Assembly: GCF_900143525.1 (NCBI RefSeq)
Contig: NZ_FREZ01000011.1
Span: 118,150 to 158,214, forward strand
Direction: 5' to 3'
From: Ruegeria sp. Alg231-54
GTDB lineage: Bacteria; Pseudomonadota; Alphaproteobacteria; Rhodobacterales; Rhodobacteraceae
DNA length: 40,065 nucleotides
Shown: positions 15,609 to 24,789 of the stretch, piece after piece
Layout of the letters: the number at the start of each line of letters is the position of its first letter
Numbering within the stretch: the stretch's first letter is position 1
The notes under the pieces: generated by a model
Told to the model about the DNA's origin: nothing
Database searches by the model: none
The model's input: only the letters and a program-made list of their open reading frames with translations
Program-made: the position numbers and the translations under genes

Positions 15609-16985
15609 ATGGCCTTTGTATTCTACGATACCGAAACCACCGGCACGGACACGACGTTCGACCAGATCTTGCAGTTCGCTGCGATCTTGACCGATGCGAA
15701 CCTGAACGAGCTCGACCGTTTCGAAGTTCGTTGCCGCCTTCTGCCACACGTGATCCCAGCGCCAGGCGCTCTGCTGGCCACACGGGTGACACCAGCAATG
15801 CTAACCGACCCCAGCCTGCCATCGCACTACGAAATGATGCTGAATATCGCGGAGAAACTGCACAAATGGTCATCTGCGATCTTCACCGGGTACAACACCC
15901 TCGCCTTCGACGAGCCGCTGCTGCGCCAGGCGTTCTATCAGACTTTGCAGCCGATCTACCTGACCAACACCAGTGGCAACAAACGCGCGGATGTATTGCG
16001 CCTTGCCCAGGCAACAGCAGCACTGGCCCCAAACGCCATGGCTGTTCCCATTAGCGCCAAGGGCAAACCGACCTTACGCCTCGACACGCTGGCCCCGGCG
16101 AACGGGTTCGCGCATGAAAACGCCCACGACGCTTTGGCAGATGTGGAAGCGACCATTTACATGGCGCGGCTGATCCGTGACCGTGCACCTGTTATTTGGA
16201 ATTCCTTGCTTCCACTGGTGGACAAGGGCGAGGTCGCTCGTCGCCTGGGCTCCGGTGAACCCAATTGCATCGTCGAGTATCACATGGGGGTGCCGTCCGT
16301 TCGTGCCATTGTCGGCTGTGGCCACCATCCAAAGAACCCAACCATGCAGGCTGCGTTTGATCTGCGTCGAGATCCAGCAGAAGTTTTGAATTTGAGCGAG
16401 GCAGACCTGGTGGAAGAAACGAAGGTGCCCAACCGGGCGCTTCGCACCATCTACACAAACAAAATGCCAGCATTGGTCGACGTAGCCCTAGCGCCAGACC
16501 TGCCAGCCGTTATTGGCTTACCGATGGCTGAGATCGTCCGCCGGGCCGCTGTGGTGTCCGCCGACGGCCAGTTTGCTGCACGGGTAGGCAGGGCGATGGA
16601 ACAGCGCTACCCGCCCTTCGAGCCAGCCGAGATCGTCGAGCAGCGCATGTATGAAGGTTTCCCAAGCCGTGCCGACAAAAACCAAATGCAGGCGTTCCAC
16701 AAGTCGGATTGGCCGGAACGTGCGGAGATAGCCGAAACCTTCGAGGACGACAGATACCGCGAACTGGCGCGGCGGCTCGTATTTGTGCATGCCCCAGAGT
16801 TCATGTCGACCGCGCGACGGGCCCAGTTGCAAACTTGGCTGAACAACCGCCGACACGGCCGTGAGGGTGTCGAAGCCGGGCGAACTCTGGCGGACGCAAT
16901 GTCAGACCTGGAAAAAGTCGAAACAGAACACCCAGCAGGCAGTGAGCCAATTACCGCCATAAAGAATTGGCTTGAAGCTTTCTGA
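15609..16985 (+). CDS. sbcB: Exodeoxyribonuclease I (DEDDh 3'-5' exonuclease)
   Basis: Exonuclease I digests single-stranded DNA from the 3' end in recombination and mismatch repair. The 458-aa length fits the family. The N-terminal DEDDh exonuclease domain shows FYDTETTG (Asp7 and Glu9), GYNTLAFDEPLLRQAF (Asp) and HDALADVEATIYMARL (His and Asp). The SH3-like and C-terminal extended regions follow. Hence it is not a generic exonuclease-domain protein. The ribosome binding site before ATG 15609 is weak. It stands alone on the + strand; the fragment of a mobile-element primase lies convergently downstream. The sbcB symbol rests on family architecture. Confidence 0.85.
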   Translation: MAFVFYDTETTGTDTTFDQILQFAAILTDANLNELDRFEVRCRLLPHVIPAPGALLATRVTPAMLTDPSLPSHYEMMLNIAEKLHKWSSAIFTGYNTLAFDEPLLRQAFYQTLQPIYLTNTSGNKRADVLRLAQATAALAPNAMAVPISAKGKPTLRLDTLAPANGFAHENAHDALADVEATIYMARLIRDRAPVIWNSLLPLVDKGEVARRLGSGEPNCIVEYHMGVPSVRAIVGCGHHPKNPTMQAAFDLRRDPAEVLNLSEADLVEETKVPNRALRTIYTNKMPALVDVALAPDLPAVIGLPMAEIVRRAAVVSADGQFAARVGRAMEQRYPPFEPAEIVEQRMYEGFPSRADKNQMQAFHKSDWPERAEIAETFEDDRYRELARRLVFVHAPEFMSTARRAQLQTWLNNRRHGREGVEAGRTLADAMSDLEKVETEHPAGSEPITAIKNWLEAF

Positions 16986-17054
16986 GTGCACTCGAGTTTG
17001 CTGGGCATAACACCAGTTGGGAAACGCAGCTTTTGCACTGCCCTGAGGCCAAAA

Positions 17055-17083
17055 CCAAACCCGGTAAACCCGTCAAACCCGGG
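17055..17083 (-). repeat. Triple-GGGTTT repeat, copy a
   Basis: Read on the minus strand: CCCGGGTTTGACGGGTTTAC followed by CGGGTTTG. Three GGGTTT units lie 9 bases apart. Related copies lie at 18102, 18932 and 25804. It sits just downstream of the primase-like fragment. Confidence 0.65.
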
Positions 17084-17136
17084 CTCGAATTCATGCTCTA
17101 GGTTTGACAATTTTTTGCGGTGAACGGCCCTGTTGA

Positions 17137-17955
17137 TCAGAACGGAAATTCCATGTCACCCCCCATGTCATCGGGTACATCCGGAACATGGCTGCCAACA
17201 AACTCTACGCGATACCGTTTCGAGCCTGCTGAATCGGCATAACTGCACAGAACACGGCCGCCTACAATCCGATCCTTATGCTTCAACAGCAACCGGCCAA
17301 TGCTCTTGGTGTTGAACTGGCCATTTCGCGTCATGGCAACCAGAGCCCCATAAAGTTCTTTGATTTCCGGAGAACTGGATTCCTCCGCCATTGCACCGAT
17401 TTCAGCAAGGCCGTACTCCCGATCGCCCAGCGCTGCGACCCAGGCATCCAAGAGGCCCGCAAGCTCGGATTTCAAAGGATCATCCAACATGATTCTCTCA
17501 CGCGTCACCGCTGGATCAGGCAAGCCCAACCACAGCAACGCATCCCTCACCAGGTTCCATTCCCGAAACGACCCGATAGGTGTCGACTGTTTGGGGCGGC
17601 CCGCTGCGATATAGGCGCGCAGAATTGTCAGACCTGCGGCCACCAATTGTGTTCGGTTTTCTGCGGCTTCTTCCCGTGGGTCAAAGTCATGTTCAACAAG
17701 GTCAGGCCGTTCTGTTTGCGGGTCGAGGCGGCAAACCAGGGTGCGCCGCCCCATGTCTCCGGCCACTTCAAGGTTATTCCCAGTGGCCATGAACAGAGCA
17801 TTGGTAGGGGTTTTAGCAACTTCGGATTTCCCGAGGATGCGGGCGCCCCATTCTTCCGTTGTCAGCACAGTGCAGAGCGAGTCGCCGCTTATAGGGCGAT
17901 CACAGTTATCAATGACGACGATTCCGTCGCCGGCCATCAAGACCGCGCCAATCCG
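17137..17955 (-). pseudogene. C-terminal fragment of a phage/plasmid-type primase-helicase ATPase
   Basis: The frame from the ATG at 17940 encodes 267 residues that begin in the middle of an ATPase domain. GIVVIDNCDRPISGDSL is a Walker B region, ALFMATGNN is a sensor-1 motif, and GDMGRRTLVCRLDP carries the arginine-finger region. A C-terminal helical domain follows. Walker A and the primase domain are missing, and a stop (TAG at 17956-17958 on the minus strand) lies just upstream. Similar proteins are replication proteins of integrated phage-like elements and satellites. I therefore read it as the relic of a lost mobile element. The C-terminus ends cleanly, close to the triple-GGGTTT repeat. 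Confidence 0.75.
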
Positions 17956-18228
17956 CTATTGGTTCCTAATACTCTGACGACGGACAATCCTGTATAGAAG
18001 TATTTCAGAATTGGTGAGCACCAGTGACACCACATTTCTCTCCGCCTCAGTCTGAACCAGGCCATTGACTGAGTGGGAGCGCTGAAGCCCGTCGTTGGAG
18101 TGGGGTTGCCCGTGTTTGCAGGGTTTTTCAAGGCTAATAAGCTAGCCCAGCCAGCGGTTAACTCGAGAGCACGTACAGTGCGGCTGCGCCACTAGTGATT
18201 TCCAAGAAATTCTGACCAGAAAATCGAT
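17956..18228. other. Gap upstream of the primase fragment
   Basis: About 270 bases. It contains copy b of the triple-GGGTTT repeat at 18102-18127. No convincing coding sequence; short open frames lack ribosome binding sites. Confidence 0.4.
18102..18127 (+). repeat. Triple-GGGTTT repeat, copy b
   Basis: GGGGTTGCCCGTGTTTGCAG followed by GGTTTT. It is degenerate but aligns unit by unit with copies c and d. Confidence 0.55.
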
Positions 18229-18840
18229 TTAACGCGGGTTGATAACTTTGGTTTTAAGACGTTCGTTCGCACCTTTAAACCGTGATGCTAGCCAGAACAT
18301 CATTGCAGACAACGAAATTGCAGCAAAAGCGATAGCCCAACCGAGAGCGACCAGCCCTGTGCCTGGCCAGAAAATGAGAAACAGGCCGATCAGCAACGCA
18401 ACAACGCCAGCATTGCGTGCGGTCACGCGCTCAGGGTCCCATTCTGGTAGTTGGCGCCAGGTCAGCAGAGACCCTATGCCGGTGATCAGCGCGAAGGCGC
18501 CCAAAAGCACGAAGGCAAAGCGTGCGGTTCCCTCAGGCCAAATCAGCAAAACCAGGCCGATCACAATAGTACCAATGCCGACACCGCCAACTGCGCCCCG
18601 ACGTCCGAACCCAAACAGTGTCAGCCCACCATCAAGAACCAGAAGCAGGCCTACAAGTTGCAGCAATAGTGCAATGCTACCGGTTGGCCAAAACAAGGCT
18701 GCGATCCCCACGCCCGCCGCCAGCAGTCCACGCAGAAAAAAGGTCCACCAGATATTAGCAAGCCTGCTGCTAAGCGCCTCACGGGCCTCAAGCCGATCAT
18801 CTTCTACTACCTCGGCATGTGGGGTTTCTGGTTGGTCCAT
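18229..18840 (-). CDS. HdeD-family membrane protein (DUF308)
   Basis: A 203-aa inner-membrane protein of the HdeD/DUF308 family, associated in enterobacteria with acid resistance; the molecular role is unclear. After a hydrophilic, acidic N-terminus of about 30 residues there are six hydrophobic segments in three internal repeats, each carrying a FWP or IWP motif (ALFWPTGSIALLLQLVG, LLIWPEGTARFAFVLLG, LIFWPGTGLVALGWAIA). This three-fold pattern is the family signature. I chose ATG 18840 because AAAAGGA lies about eight bases upstream and the frame further upstream is not protein-like (it is antisense to a cysteine synthase remnant). The gene is flanked by triple-GGGTTT repeats on both sides. 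Confidence 0.88.
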   Translation of the reverse strand: MDQPETPHAEVVEDDRLEAREALSSRLANIWWTFFLRGLLAAGVGIAALFWPTGSIALLLQLVGLLLVLDGGLTLFGFGRRGAVGGVGIGTIVIGLVLLIWPEGTARFAFVLLGAFALITGIGSLLTWRQLPEWDPERVTARNAGVVALLIGLFLIFWPGTGLVALGWAIAFAAISLSAMMFWLASRFKGANERLKTKVINPR

Positions 18841-18931
18841 GTGCGTTTCCTTTTGGGAATGGCACCATTTTAGCGTAACAACCCGATGGTGTCTCCATAC
18901 AAGCCGAATAACGATTAGTGGAGTGCTGTGG

Positions 18932-18958
18932 CCGGGTTTTCCGTGTTTACCGGGTTTG
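18932..18958 (+). repeat. Triple-GGGTTT repeat, copy c
   Basis: CCGGGTTTTCCGTGTTTACC followed by GGGTTTG, matching copies a and d at most positions. Confidence 0.65.
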
Positions 18959-19011
18959 GTACCGCCCTTGGCGTGGCACTGCTTTATGTAGCTGTGCCTA
19001 TCGACCCAAGC

Positions 19012-19278
19012 TAACATAAGGGCGCATATCGGCGTGGGCTTCGAACCACCGTTTCTCGACCAGGACAGGTTGGATGACATCCTAACAATCGATCAGGAGC
19101 TAGCATTTGATATGTGCCGAAGGCTGGCGAGCCGTGCGCGTGTTTTACCGGAGGGCCAACGGGATTGAACGTCGTGGCGGCTATTGAGTTCACACGCGAA
19201 CTTGGTCCAGGAAAGCGCGTTGCGACATTGGGATGCGATAACGGATCAAAATTCCTTGGCGGTCACATTTACAGTTGA
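19012..19278 (+). pseudogene. C-terminal remnant of a cysteine synthase-family (PLP) gene with a frameshift
   Basis: Translated in one frame to about 19140, the DNA reads IGVGFEPPFLDQDRLDDIL then FDMCRRLASRA. In a second frame from 19147 it reads TGGPTGLNVVAAIEFTREL then GPGKRVATLGCDNG and ends at TGA 19276-19278. These are the GIGVGF, MCRRLA, GG.TGLN and CD.G blocks of O-acetylserine sulfhydrylase (cysteine synthase) and related PLP enzymes, in the right order. The frame changes at about 19140-19147 and the N-terminal two thirds, including the PLP lysine, are absent. It is therefore a dead fragment. Confidence 0.8.
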
Positions 19279-19372
19279 GTGGAGCTTTCGCTCTAACCAC
19301 GGAATAGAACGGACACGCGCACTACCCGACTAACGGAAGCATACTAAATAACAGAAAAGGGAGGCGAATCTG

Positions 19373-20152
19373 ATGCGCAATAAAATGATGTCGGCAATAG
19401 TAGCTCTGTTCGGCAGCACTCTTGTTGCCACCACGGCGGTTGCAGAGTGGGTCTATAACGGTAGTCCGTATCCAAACGCCACGATCCAGACAAACAACAT
19501 GTCCCTCGAGGTGCAGTGCGACAGGATCAGGTTCGCTCCCGCTGGGTATGAGGATTCGGAAGATATCGTTCGAAAGAACGGCCTTTCCTTTCGTTTTCTG
19601 GCAAACGGATCGCAGGAAGTCGCTGCTTTTCAGATGGGACGCGAAAACTCGTTCGTCCAGATTGTCGACAATTATCCTGTCGAGATCCAGTTCAGCGACG
19701 AGGCGGACTATGCGTTCGTCCTCGACCAGATTGCCGCAAACGCCACCCTGAACCTCTCAATGGTAGATCAAGACGTCAGCTACAGCATTTTTGATCTCAA
19801 GGGATCAGGTACAGCCATTCAGTCGCTCCAGGCCGAATGTCGTGCACTGGACCAAACCTCCGCGCCGATGGAGGCACCAGAAGGTGTGGTCTATTGCGGC
19901 GGCGGTGGGATCAAACGCAAAATCGAGTTCGTGATCCTCGATGACGCCAGCGATGAATGGGACGCGCGCGTCACCGTGAACGGCGAAACCCAGCGGGCGA
20001 TGACCTCCTACAGCTATTTCGGCAACTCAGAACCGGTCAAGGACTTCGTGGTTGCCTTACTGGCGGAGGATCGGGCCGAATTTCTGATCTTCCGCAACCG
20101 AAGGGAAAATTGGCTTGAGTTCGGCGATTATCGGTACGACCAATGCAACTGA
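19373..20152 (+). CDS. Secreted protein of unknown function, 259 aa
   Basis: A signal peptide (MRNKMMSAIVALFGSTLVATTAVAE, cleavage probably after AVA near residue 24) sends this protein to the periplasm or outside. The mature part is acidic, rich in beta-prone residues, and has four cysteines (VQCDR, AECRA, VVYCGGGG, and the penultimate CN), which could form two disulfides. I recognise no family. GGGAGG before the ATG at 19373 is a good ribosome binding site. It stands alone, between the cysteine synthase remnant and tspO. Confidence 0.75.
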   Translation: MRNKMMSAIVALFGSTLVATTAVAEWVYNGSPYPNATIQTNNMSLEVQCDRIRFAPAGYEDSEDIVRKNGLSFRFLANGSQEVAAFQMGRENSFVQIVDNYPVEIQFSDEADYAFVLDQIAANATLNLSMVDQDVSYSIFDLKGSGTAIQSLQAECRALDQTSAPMEAPEGVVYCGGGGIKRKIEFVILDDASDEWDARVTVNGETQRAMTSYSYFGNSEPVKDFVVALLAEDRAEFLIFRNRRENWLEFGDYRYDQCN

Positions 20153-20279
20153 TTGAGCCAGCCGGTGCCGCCATCACCTAATCTGTCAGTTCCCAATCGG
20201 GATTAAGGGCGTGCGACCCAGCGATTAGCAGGGTCCGCCCGTTGGCTTAGTTTTATGGGATCAACTAAAAAGGCCTTCC

Positions 20280-20759
20280 ATGGATATCTTTCTGTTCTTC
20301 CTGTTTCTTGCTGCAACAATTGGCGCTGGAGCGACTGGTGCGCTGTTCCCAACCGGATCCTGGTACAAAGGTTTGAACAAGCCTACCTGGGTACCTCCAA
20401 ACTGGCTTTTTCCGGTGGCTTGGACGTCCATCTATCTGCTGATCGCATACGCTGGCGCTCGGGTGGCCGGTCTTGAGGGCAGTGCATATGCAATGGCATT
20501 CTGGGCTATTCAGATTGTGCTCAACGCGCTTTGGACGCCGGTATTCTTTGGGCTGCGTCATCTACGTGCCTCGATCCCTATCATGGCCTGCCTATGGTGC
20601 GCCGTTCTGGGGGCGACAATAACCCATTGGCAATTGGACACATGGGCTGGGCTAGCGTTCATGCCCTATCTGGCGTGGGTGAGTGTGGCGGCAGCATTAA
20701 ACCTGTCCATAGTGCTCTTGAACCCGGATCAGAAACCGTTGGATATGGCGAATTTGTGA
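20280..20759 (+). CDS. tspO: TspO/MBR (CrtK) family tryptophan-rich sensory protein
   Basis: A 159-aa membrane protein with five hydrophobic helices, the TspO/translocator-protein fold that binds tetrapyrroles. Family signatures are WYKGLNKPTWVPPNWLFPVAW near residue 28 and the C-terminal LNLSIVLLNP. Many Trp residues are present. In purple bacteria TspO adjusts pigment gene expression to oxygen. Here no bacteriochlorophyll or carotenoid gene is in view, so a role in porphyrin or stress handling is only a guess. The ATG at 20280 has AAAAGG upstream. Confidence 0.9.
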   Translation: MDIFLFFLFLAATIGAGATGALFPTGSWYKGLNKPTWVPPNWLFPVAWTSIYLLIAYAGARVAGLEGSAYAMAFWAIQIVLNALWTPVFFGLRHLRASIPIMACLWCAVLGATITHWQLDTWAGLAFMPYLAWVSVAAALNLSIVLLNPDQKPLDMANL

Positions 20760-20912
20760 GTTTCGGCACTGCTACTACAAATCACCACCCTTGCGCCTCA
20801 TTCACTGGACACAAATCCGTTAGCACAACACTGAAACAAGCAGCACTCGGTAATCGGGTTATCAGATCAGAAAAGACTGGTAACGTGAGTTTAGCACATT
20901 GAGGAAAAGTAC

Positions 20913-21332
20913 ATGGTCGTATGCGGCTGCGAGATATCAGCAAAGGAAGTTCGGCTTGCCGTCGTCTACTTAAATGATGACGGCAACGTGGAGATGCATC
21001 GCCTAAAAACAACGCGAATAGAGCTCGAGGATGACACATCTGAGGACGATCTACGTTCATTTCTGGCGGCTCTTCACGACTTTGCTCGCGAAAACGCCGT
21101 AGATACCTTTGTGATCAAAACCCGTGCCAAAAAAGGCCGAATGGCCGGTGGAGCCGTGTCCTTCAAAATCGAAACTCTGATCCAACTCGTGGACGGATGC
21201 AACACGCGGTTTGTCAGTCCAGTGGCCCTTGCTCACTTCGCCAAGAAGGAAGTTGAAGAGTATCCCGTGAAATTGCCGGTATATTTGAAGAATGCCTTTC
21301 TTTCCGGTGCATATGCTTTGACTAGGGGCTGA
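20913..21332 (+). CDS. DUF3010 family protein
   Basis: A 139-aa soluble protein matching the DUF3010 family as I know it: an N-terminal [18 protein letters not shown] strand pair, a central [21 protein letters not shown] block, and a C-terminal helix ending SGAYALTRG. The fold appears RNase H-like; the function is not established. GAGG lies before the ATG at 20913. No operon partner is evident. Confidence 0.75.
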   Translation: MVVCGCEISAKEVRLAVVYLNDDGNVEMHRLKTTRIELEDDTSEDDLRSFLAALHDFARENAVDTFVIKTRAKKGRMAGGAVSFKIETLIQLVDGCNTRFVSPVALAHFAKKEVEEYPVKLPVYLKNAFLSGAYALTRG

Positions 21333-21408
21333 TTTCCTAACCACCTGCGCCGGCGGCGATAGACCTTCTTTTGCGTTATTTGGACGTTCAGAAAACAAGG
21401 AGCCAAAG

Positions 21409-22416
21409 TTGCAGCATTTCTCTCTGCTTGATCTGTCGCCGATCCCGGAAGGTGGAACCGCCGCTGATGCCCTGAACAATACAATCGACCTAGCGCGTAA
21501 TGCGGAGGCAAGCGGCTATCATCGTTATTGGTTGGCCGAGCACCACAACATGCCGGGCATCGCCAGTGCTGCAACCGCTGTCGTGATAGGAGCAGTCGCA
21601 GCAGCCACCAACACCATACGGGTTGGTGCTGGGGGCATCATGCTACCCAACCATTCGCCTCTGGTCATTGCCGAGCAGTTTGGCACGCTTGCCACGCTTT
21701 ATCCGGGGCGGGTTGATCTTGGGCTTGGTCGCGCTCCAGGCACCGATGGCGTGACGGCGCAGGCTCTCAGAAGGCATATGCAAGCCAATGACAATTTTCC
21801 GCAGGATGTTGCGGAACTCTTGGGGTATTTCGACGACGCTTCAGATGAGGCCCAAATTCAGGCGGTTCCCGGACAAGGTACTCATGTTCCGGTTTGGATA
21901 CTTGGCTCTAGTCTTTATGGCGCACAGCTCGCTGCCTATCTCGGGCTACCCTATGCTTTCGCCTCGCATTTCGCGCCCGCAATGCTTTAGGATGCAATCG
22001 CAACATACAGATCGACATTCCAACCATCCCAGTGGCTTGCCAAGCCGTACTTCATATTGGCCGCTGGGGTCTGTGCGGCGGCAACTGATGATGAAGCAAT
22101 GTACCTGCGCTCATCCCAAATGCTCGCCTTCGCCCGCTTGCGGACAGGGCGCCCTGGCAAACTCCCACACCCGGTTGCAGAATTGTCAGTGGAGATTCCA
22201 GCACCGGTTCTTGCACAAGTGAAACAAGCCCTTTCCTGTTCGGCAACCGGCAGCCCCGAGACTGTGCGTAGCGAACTTGCCACCCTGATTGAGCGATACC
22301 AACCAGAAGAAGTTATTGTGACAGGGATGATCCACGATCATGCCGCGCGTCTAAGGTCCTTCGCGATAGCGGCGGAGGCTCTATCCGACATTTCGAAAGC
22401 TAGCAAAGCGGCCTAG
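21409..22416 (+). pseudogene. LLM-class flavin-dependent (luciferase-like) oxidoreductase gene interrupted by one in-frame TAG
   Basis: The frame from TTG 21409 (AAGGAG about seven bases upstream) runs through a normal LLM monooxygenase of about 335 residues, of the group often called MsnO8-like. Visible motifs are [36 protein letters not shown] and [14 protein letters not shown]. It meets TAG at 21988-21990 after [10 protein letters not shown], and the same frame then continues as DAIATYRSTFQPS to the stop at 22416 with good family character. Only this codon breaks the gene; a CAG-to-TAG change would explain it. As read, it encodes a 193-aa truncated protein (21409-21990). A sequencing error or amber read-through are alternatives. 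Confidence 0.8.
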
Positions 22417-22533
22417 TCGTTGTGGTCTAATCGCTCAGCGCAAAAATACCCGTAGTCCGCCTATGCAGGCTACAAAATAGACATTGCACGAACTCGATTT
22501 TTCGATTTCGGGCTACACGCCCCGCAACGGCAG

Positions 22534-23112
22534 TTAATGAACAGTGCCGCGGAATTGCAGAATTTGCATCCCAATCGCAATGGCTGGTCCAATGCCCAAG
22601 GCGAAGAAAATCGTACCCAAGCCAAGCGTGCCGCCTAAAGTCCAACCGATCGCGACAACCAAAACCTCAAGAAAAGTACGCACTAGCGCGATGGGTTGAT
22701 GCGTGATGGCCTGAAGCCCGGTCATGAGGCCATCTCTTGGTCCAGGTCCTAGATTTGCGATCAAGTATATTGCACCTCCGAACCCAGTCACGAACACACC
22801 AACCAGAGCCAGCAAGGCATTCGCCACAAACGTCTCAAATGTTGGCAGGTAGGGCAGCACGAACTCCAACACCAAGGCTATTATTATCGCGTTGAGGACG
22901 GTTCCCATTCCGGGTGTTTGCCTAAGTGGAATCCACATAAGCAAGACGGATGTGCTGATGATAAAGGTCGCAAATCCTAGGCTCCATCCGGTGACAATGG
23001 TCACGCCTTCCGCGAGCACGGTCCAGGGGCTGACGCCGACACCTGCGGTGACCAGCAATGCTTCTCCCAGGCCAAATACGACTAGGCCGATGATGAGAAA
23101 CACGACCGACAT
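22534..23112 (-). CDS. YczE/YitT-like membrane protein
   Basis: A membrane protein of about 192 aa with five predicted helices. The family signatures are FGLGEALLVTAGVGVSPWTVLAEG and, in the fourth helix region, ANLGPGPRDGLMTGL, both typical of the YczE/YyaS/YitT group. The function is unknown. I take ATG 23112 as the start because the homologous part begins there; the frame is open to 23397, but the extra 95 residues are not membrane-protein-like and may be out of register. GAAG lies upstream at a loose distance. The start therefore remains uncertain. Confidence 0.75.
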   Translation of the reverse strand: MSVVFLIIGLVVFGLGEALLVTAGVGVSPWTVLAEGVTIVTGWSLGFATFIISTSVLLMWIPLRQTPGMGTVLNAIIIALVLEFVLPYLPTFETFVANALLALVGVFVTGFGGAIYLIANLGPGPRDGLMTGLQAITHQPIALVRTFLEVLVVAIGWTLGGTLGLGTIFFALGIGPAIAIGMQILQFRGTVH

Positions 23113-23448
23113 TATTGGCGGCTTCAGGGTAAAGGCTTTTGGCGAACTCCAGCGGAGTTTTGGGATTGAAGTAATCGAAAGAAAACTCAAAGCTTTGATC
23201 CAAATAAAAGCGCTGGTTGATCCGGTTTTGTGCCAGCATAAACAGTACCCGGCATGATCGATAAATGCTGCGCGCAAGCGGCTGAACATCTGTTCTGCGG
23301 TGTTGGTCTCCAGTTCCTTCGGAGCGGGATACGCAGTTAGGCCGCCTCCTTCGAGACCCGTCGATGGGGCGGGGTCACTAATAACAGCCTGACGCACCGC
23401 GTTATAACAATCGTGGCTAGTTCAAAGCCAGATCAGTCCCAACGCGTT
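23113..23448. other. Gap of uncertain content upstream of the YczE-like gene
   Basis: About 335 bases. Two minus-strand frames look weakly protein-like (one containing NTAEQMFSRLRAAFIDHAG, another containing FEFSFDYFNPKTPLEFAKS), which hints at a decayed gene with frameshifts. I cannot name a family and do not call a gene. Confidence 0.3.
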
Positions 23449-24006
23449 TTAGTAGAATCCAACTTCTCGAATATCGATTTGAGCGTCATGATCCCGCCCG
23501 TATGCGACTATACCAACCGACCTTAGACTTTCGGCACGGGGAATCCTTCGCAGCATTCGACCTGACGCCTCAAAGGCCTCAAAAGGCAAGCGGACCTCAT
23601 TCCAAGTGCCTGTGACATCAAACCCGGCCTGATAGTACTGCCAAGGCAGCACTGTTCCGCTTGTTCGGAGATGAACGAAATACCTTTGATCATTACCGCG
23701 CACTATCAAACGCACACCAGCTGTCCCAGCCGGTGCCGCATCTGGCAAATCCGTCTGGATTTGGATGAAACCGCCGTTGTTTGCAGTGCTGACAATTCCG
23801 GTCATACGGGCATAAGCCGTCTTACCGTCGGTTTCAAAAGCCACCTGACCTGACGAGACACCTCCCATTACGGTATCAGCGAAGAAGCGCCATCTTGTTT
23901 CAGGCTGGCTTTCAAAATTATCAATCATATTTTCCTCGGCAATTAACGGCGAGGGAACGCCGAACAGCAAGAACGCCACGGCAGACAGTTTCAAGATTGA
24001 TAGCAT
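23449..24006 (-). CDS. CIA30-family secreted protein (complex I intermediate-associated protein 30-like)
   Basis: A 185-aa protein. A signal peptide (LSILKLSAVAFLLFGVPSPL, cleavage near IAEE) sends it to the periplasm. The CIA30 domain begins with MIDNFESQPETRWRFFADTV then MGGVSSG, and includes GGFIQIQTDLP and the WNEVRLPFEAFEA segment. The domain has a galactose-binding-like beta-sandwich fold and is named after a mitochondrial complex I assembly factor; bacterial members are secreted and of unknown role. I chose ATG 24006 because GGAGAGA directly precedes it. The VOC gene lies upstream on the same strand. Confidence 0.85.
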   Translation of the reverse strand: MLSILKLSAVAFLLFGVPSPLIAEENMIDNFESQPETRWRFFADTVMGGVSSGQVAFETDGKTAYARMTGIVSTANNGGFIQIQTDLPDAAPAGTAGVRLIVRGNDQRYFVHLRTSGTVLPWQYYQAGFDVTGTWNEVRLPFEAFEASGRMLRRIPRAESLRSVGIVAYGRDHDAQIDIREVGFY

Positions 24007-24168
24007 TCTCTCTCCATATCTTTGTGAGTGCGGCATGCGGTGGGCCTTTCGCTGATAGACAGCATTTAGGCCCGTTCGTGTAGATCGATGAAGTCGACGA
24101 TGATCTCTTCCAGCGAATAATCGTATCTGGGTGAGGCGTGGACTAATGGGCAACTTCACCCCGGGCAA

Positions 24169-24768
24169 TCAGTATGGATTGCGCGGCCCACGGTCAGGCG
24201 AAAGCGACTGCTGGACGCGCTCGACAAGAAGTTCGATGGCATCTGCAAGGTGGTCTTTGTCGATGTGGTGGTCGCCGCGCTCCACGCGGATCCGGTGAGC
24301 TTCGATCATGACGTCTGCGTGCCGAGTGCCCTCAGGTGGTTCGAACCGGTAGCTCGCCAGTTCGATGCGAAGACCCAGAGGGTCGCGGAAATATATCGAA
24401 TCCATAAAGCCGCGATCAACCGGACCAGTATGTTCGACACCGCGCGGGTCGAGCCTTTTGGGCACCTGCCAGAAGGTCGCCTGGCTCACGTTGAACGCCA
24501 AGTGATGCAGCGACCCTGTGGCCTCGGGGACATGCGTGGGGTCGGGTTTGCGATCTTCATTGGTGAAGATCGTTATCAGCCGCCCGTCACCGGGATCGAA
24601 ATAAAGATGGCCTTCTGTTGGGCGGTCGAGATTGGGTTGATCAAATATGAATGGCATACCTAATACGCCCTCCCAAAAATCGATGGAAGTCTGCCTGTCG
24701 GCGCCAGTAATGGTGATTTGATGCACACCTTGCGTTTGAATTTTGCGAAGCTCACTGGTCATGGTCAT
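24169..24768 (-). CDS. VOC-family (glyoxalase/dioxygenase superfamily) protein
   Basis: A 199-aa protein with a single VOC domain pair. HQITITGADRQTSIDFWEGV then LGMPFIFDQP is the typical N-terminal beta-alpha-beta unit, and LHHLAFNV and DPLGLRIELASYRF form the second. Metal ligands may be His in GVHQITI, His in LHHLAF and Glu in IELASY. This resembles ring-cleaving dioxygenase-like VOC proteins. The frame opens with a TTG at 24789, but ATG 24768 better fits the family start. It is on the minus strand upstream of the CIA30 gene. The substrate is unknown. Confidence 0.8.
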   Translation of the reverse strand: MTMTSELRKIQTQGVHQITITGADRQTSIDFWEGVLGMPFIFDQPNLDRPTEGHLYFDPGDGRLITIFTNEDRKPDPTHVPEATGSLHHLAFNVSQATFWQVPKRLDPRGVEHTGPVDRGFMDSIYFRDPLGLRIELASYRFEPPEGTRHADVMIEAHRIRVERGDHHIDKDHLADAIELLVERVQQSLSPDRGPRNPY

Positions 24769-24789
24769 TTTGACTTTCTGTTTTTCCAA

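Noticed and set aside
18239..18991. 250-codon + strand frame opposite HdeD
   Set aside because: It is the antisense of a membrane protein gene; composition (Pro/Ser/Arg-rich) is typical of an antisense shadow.
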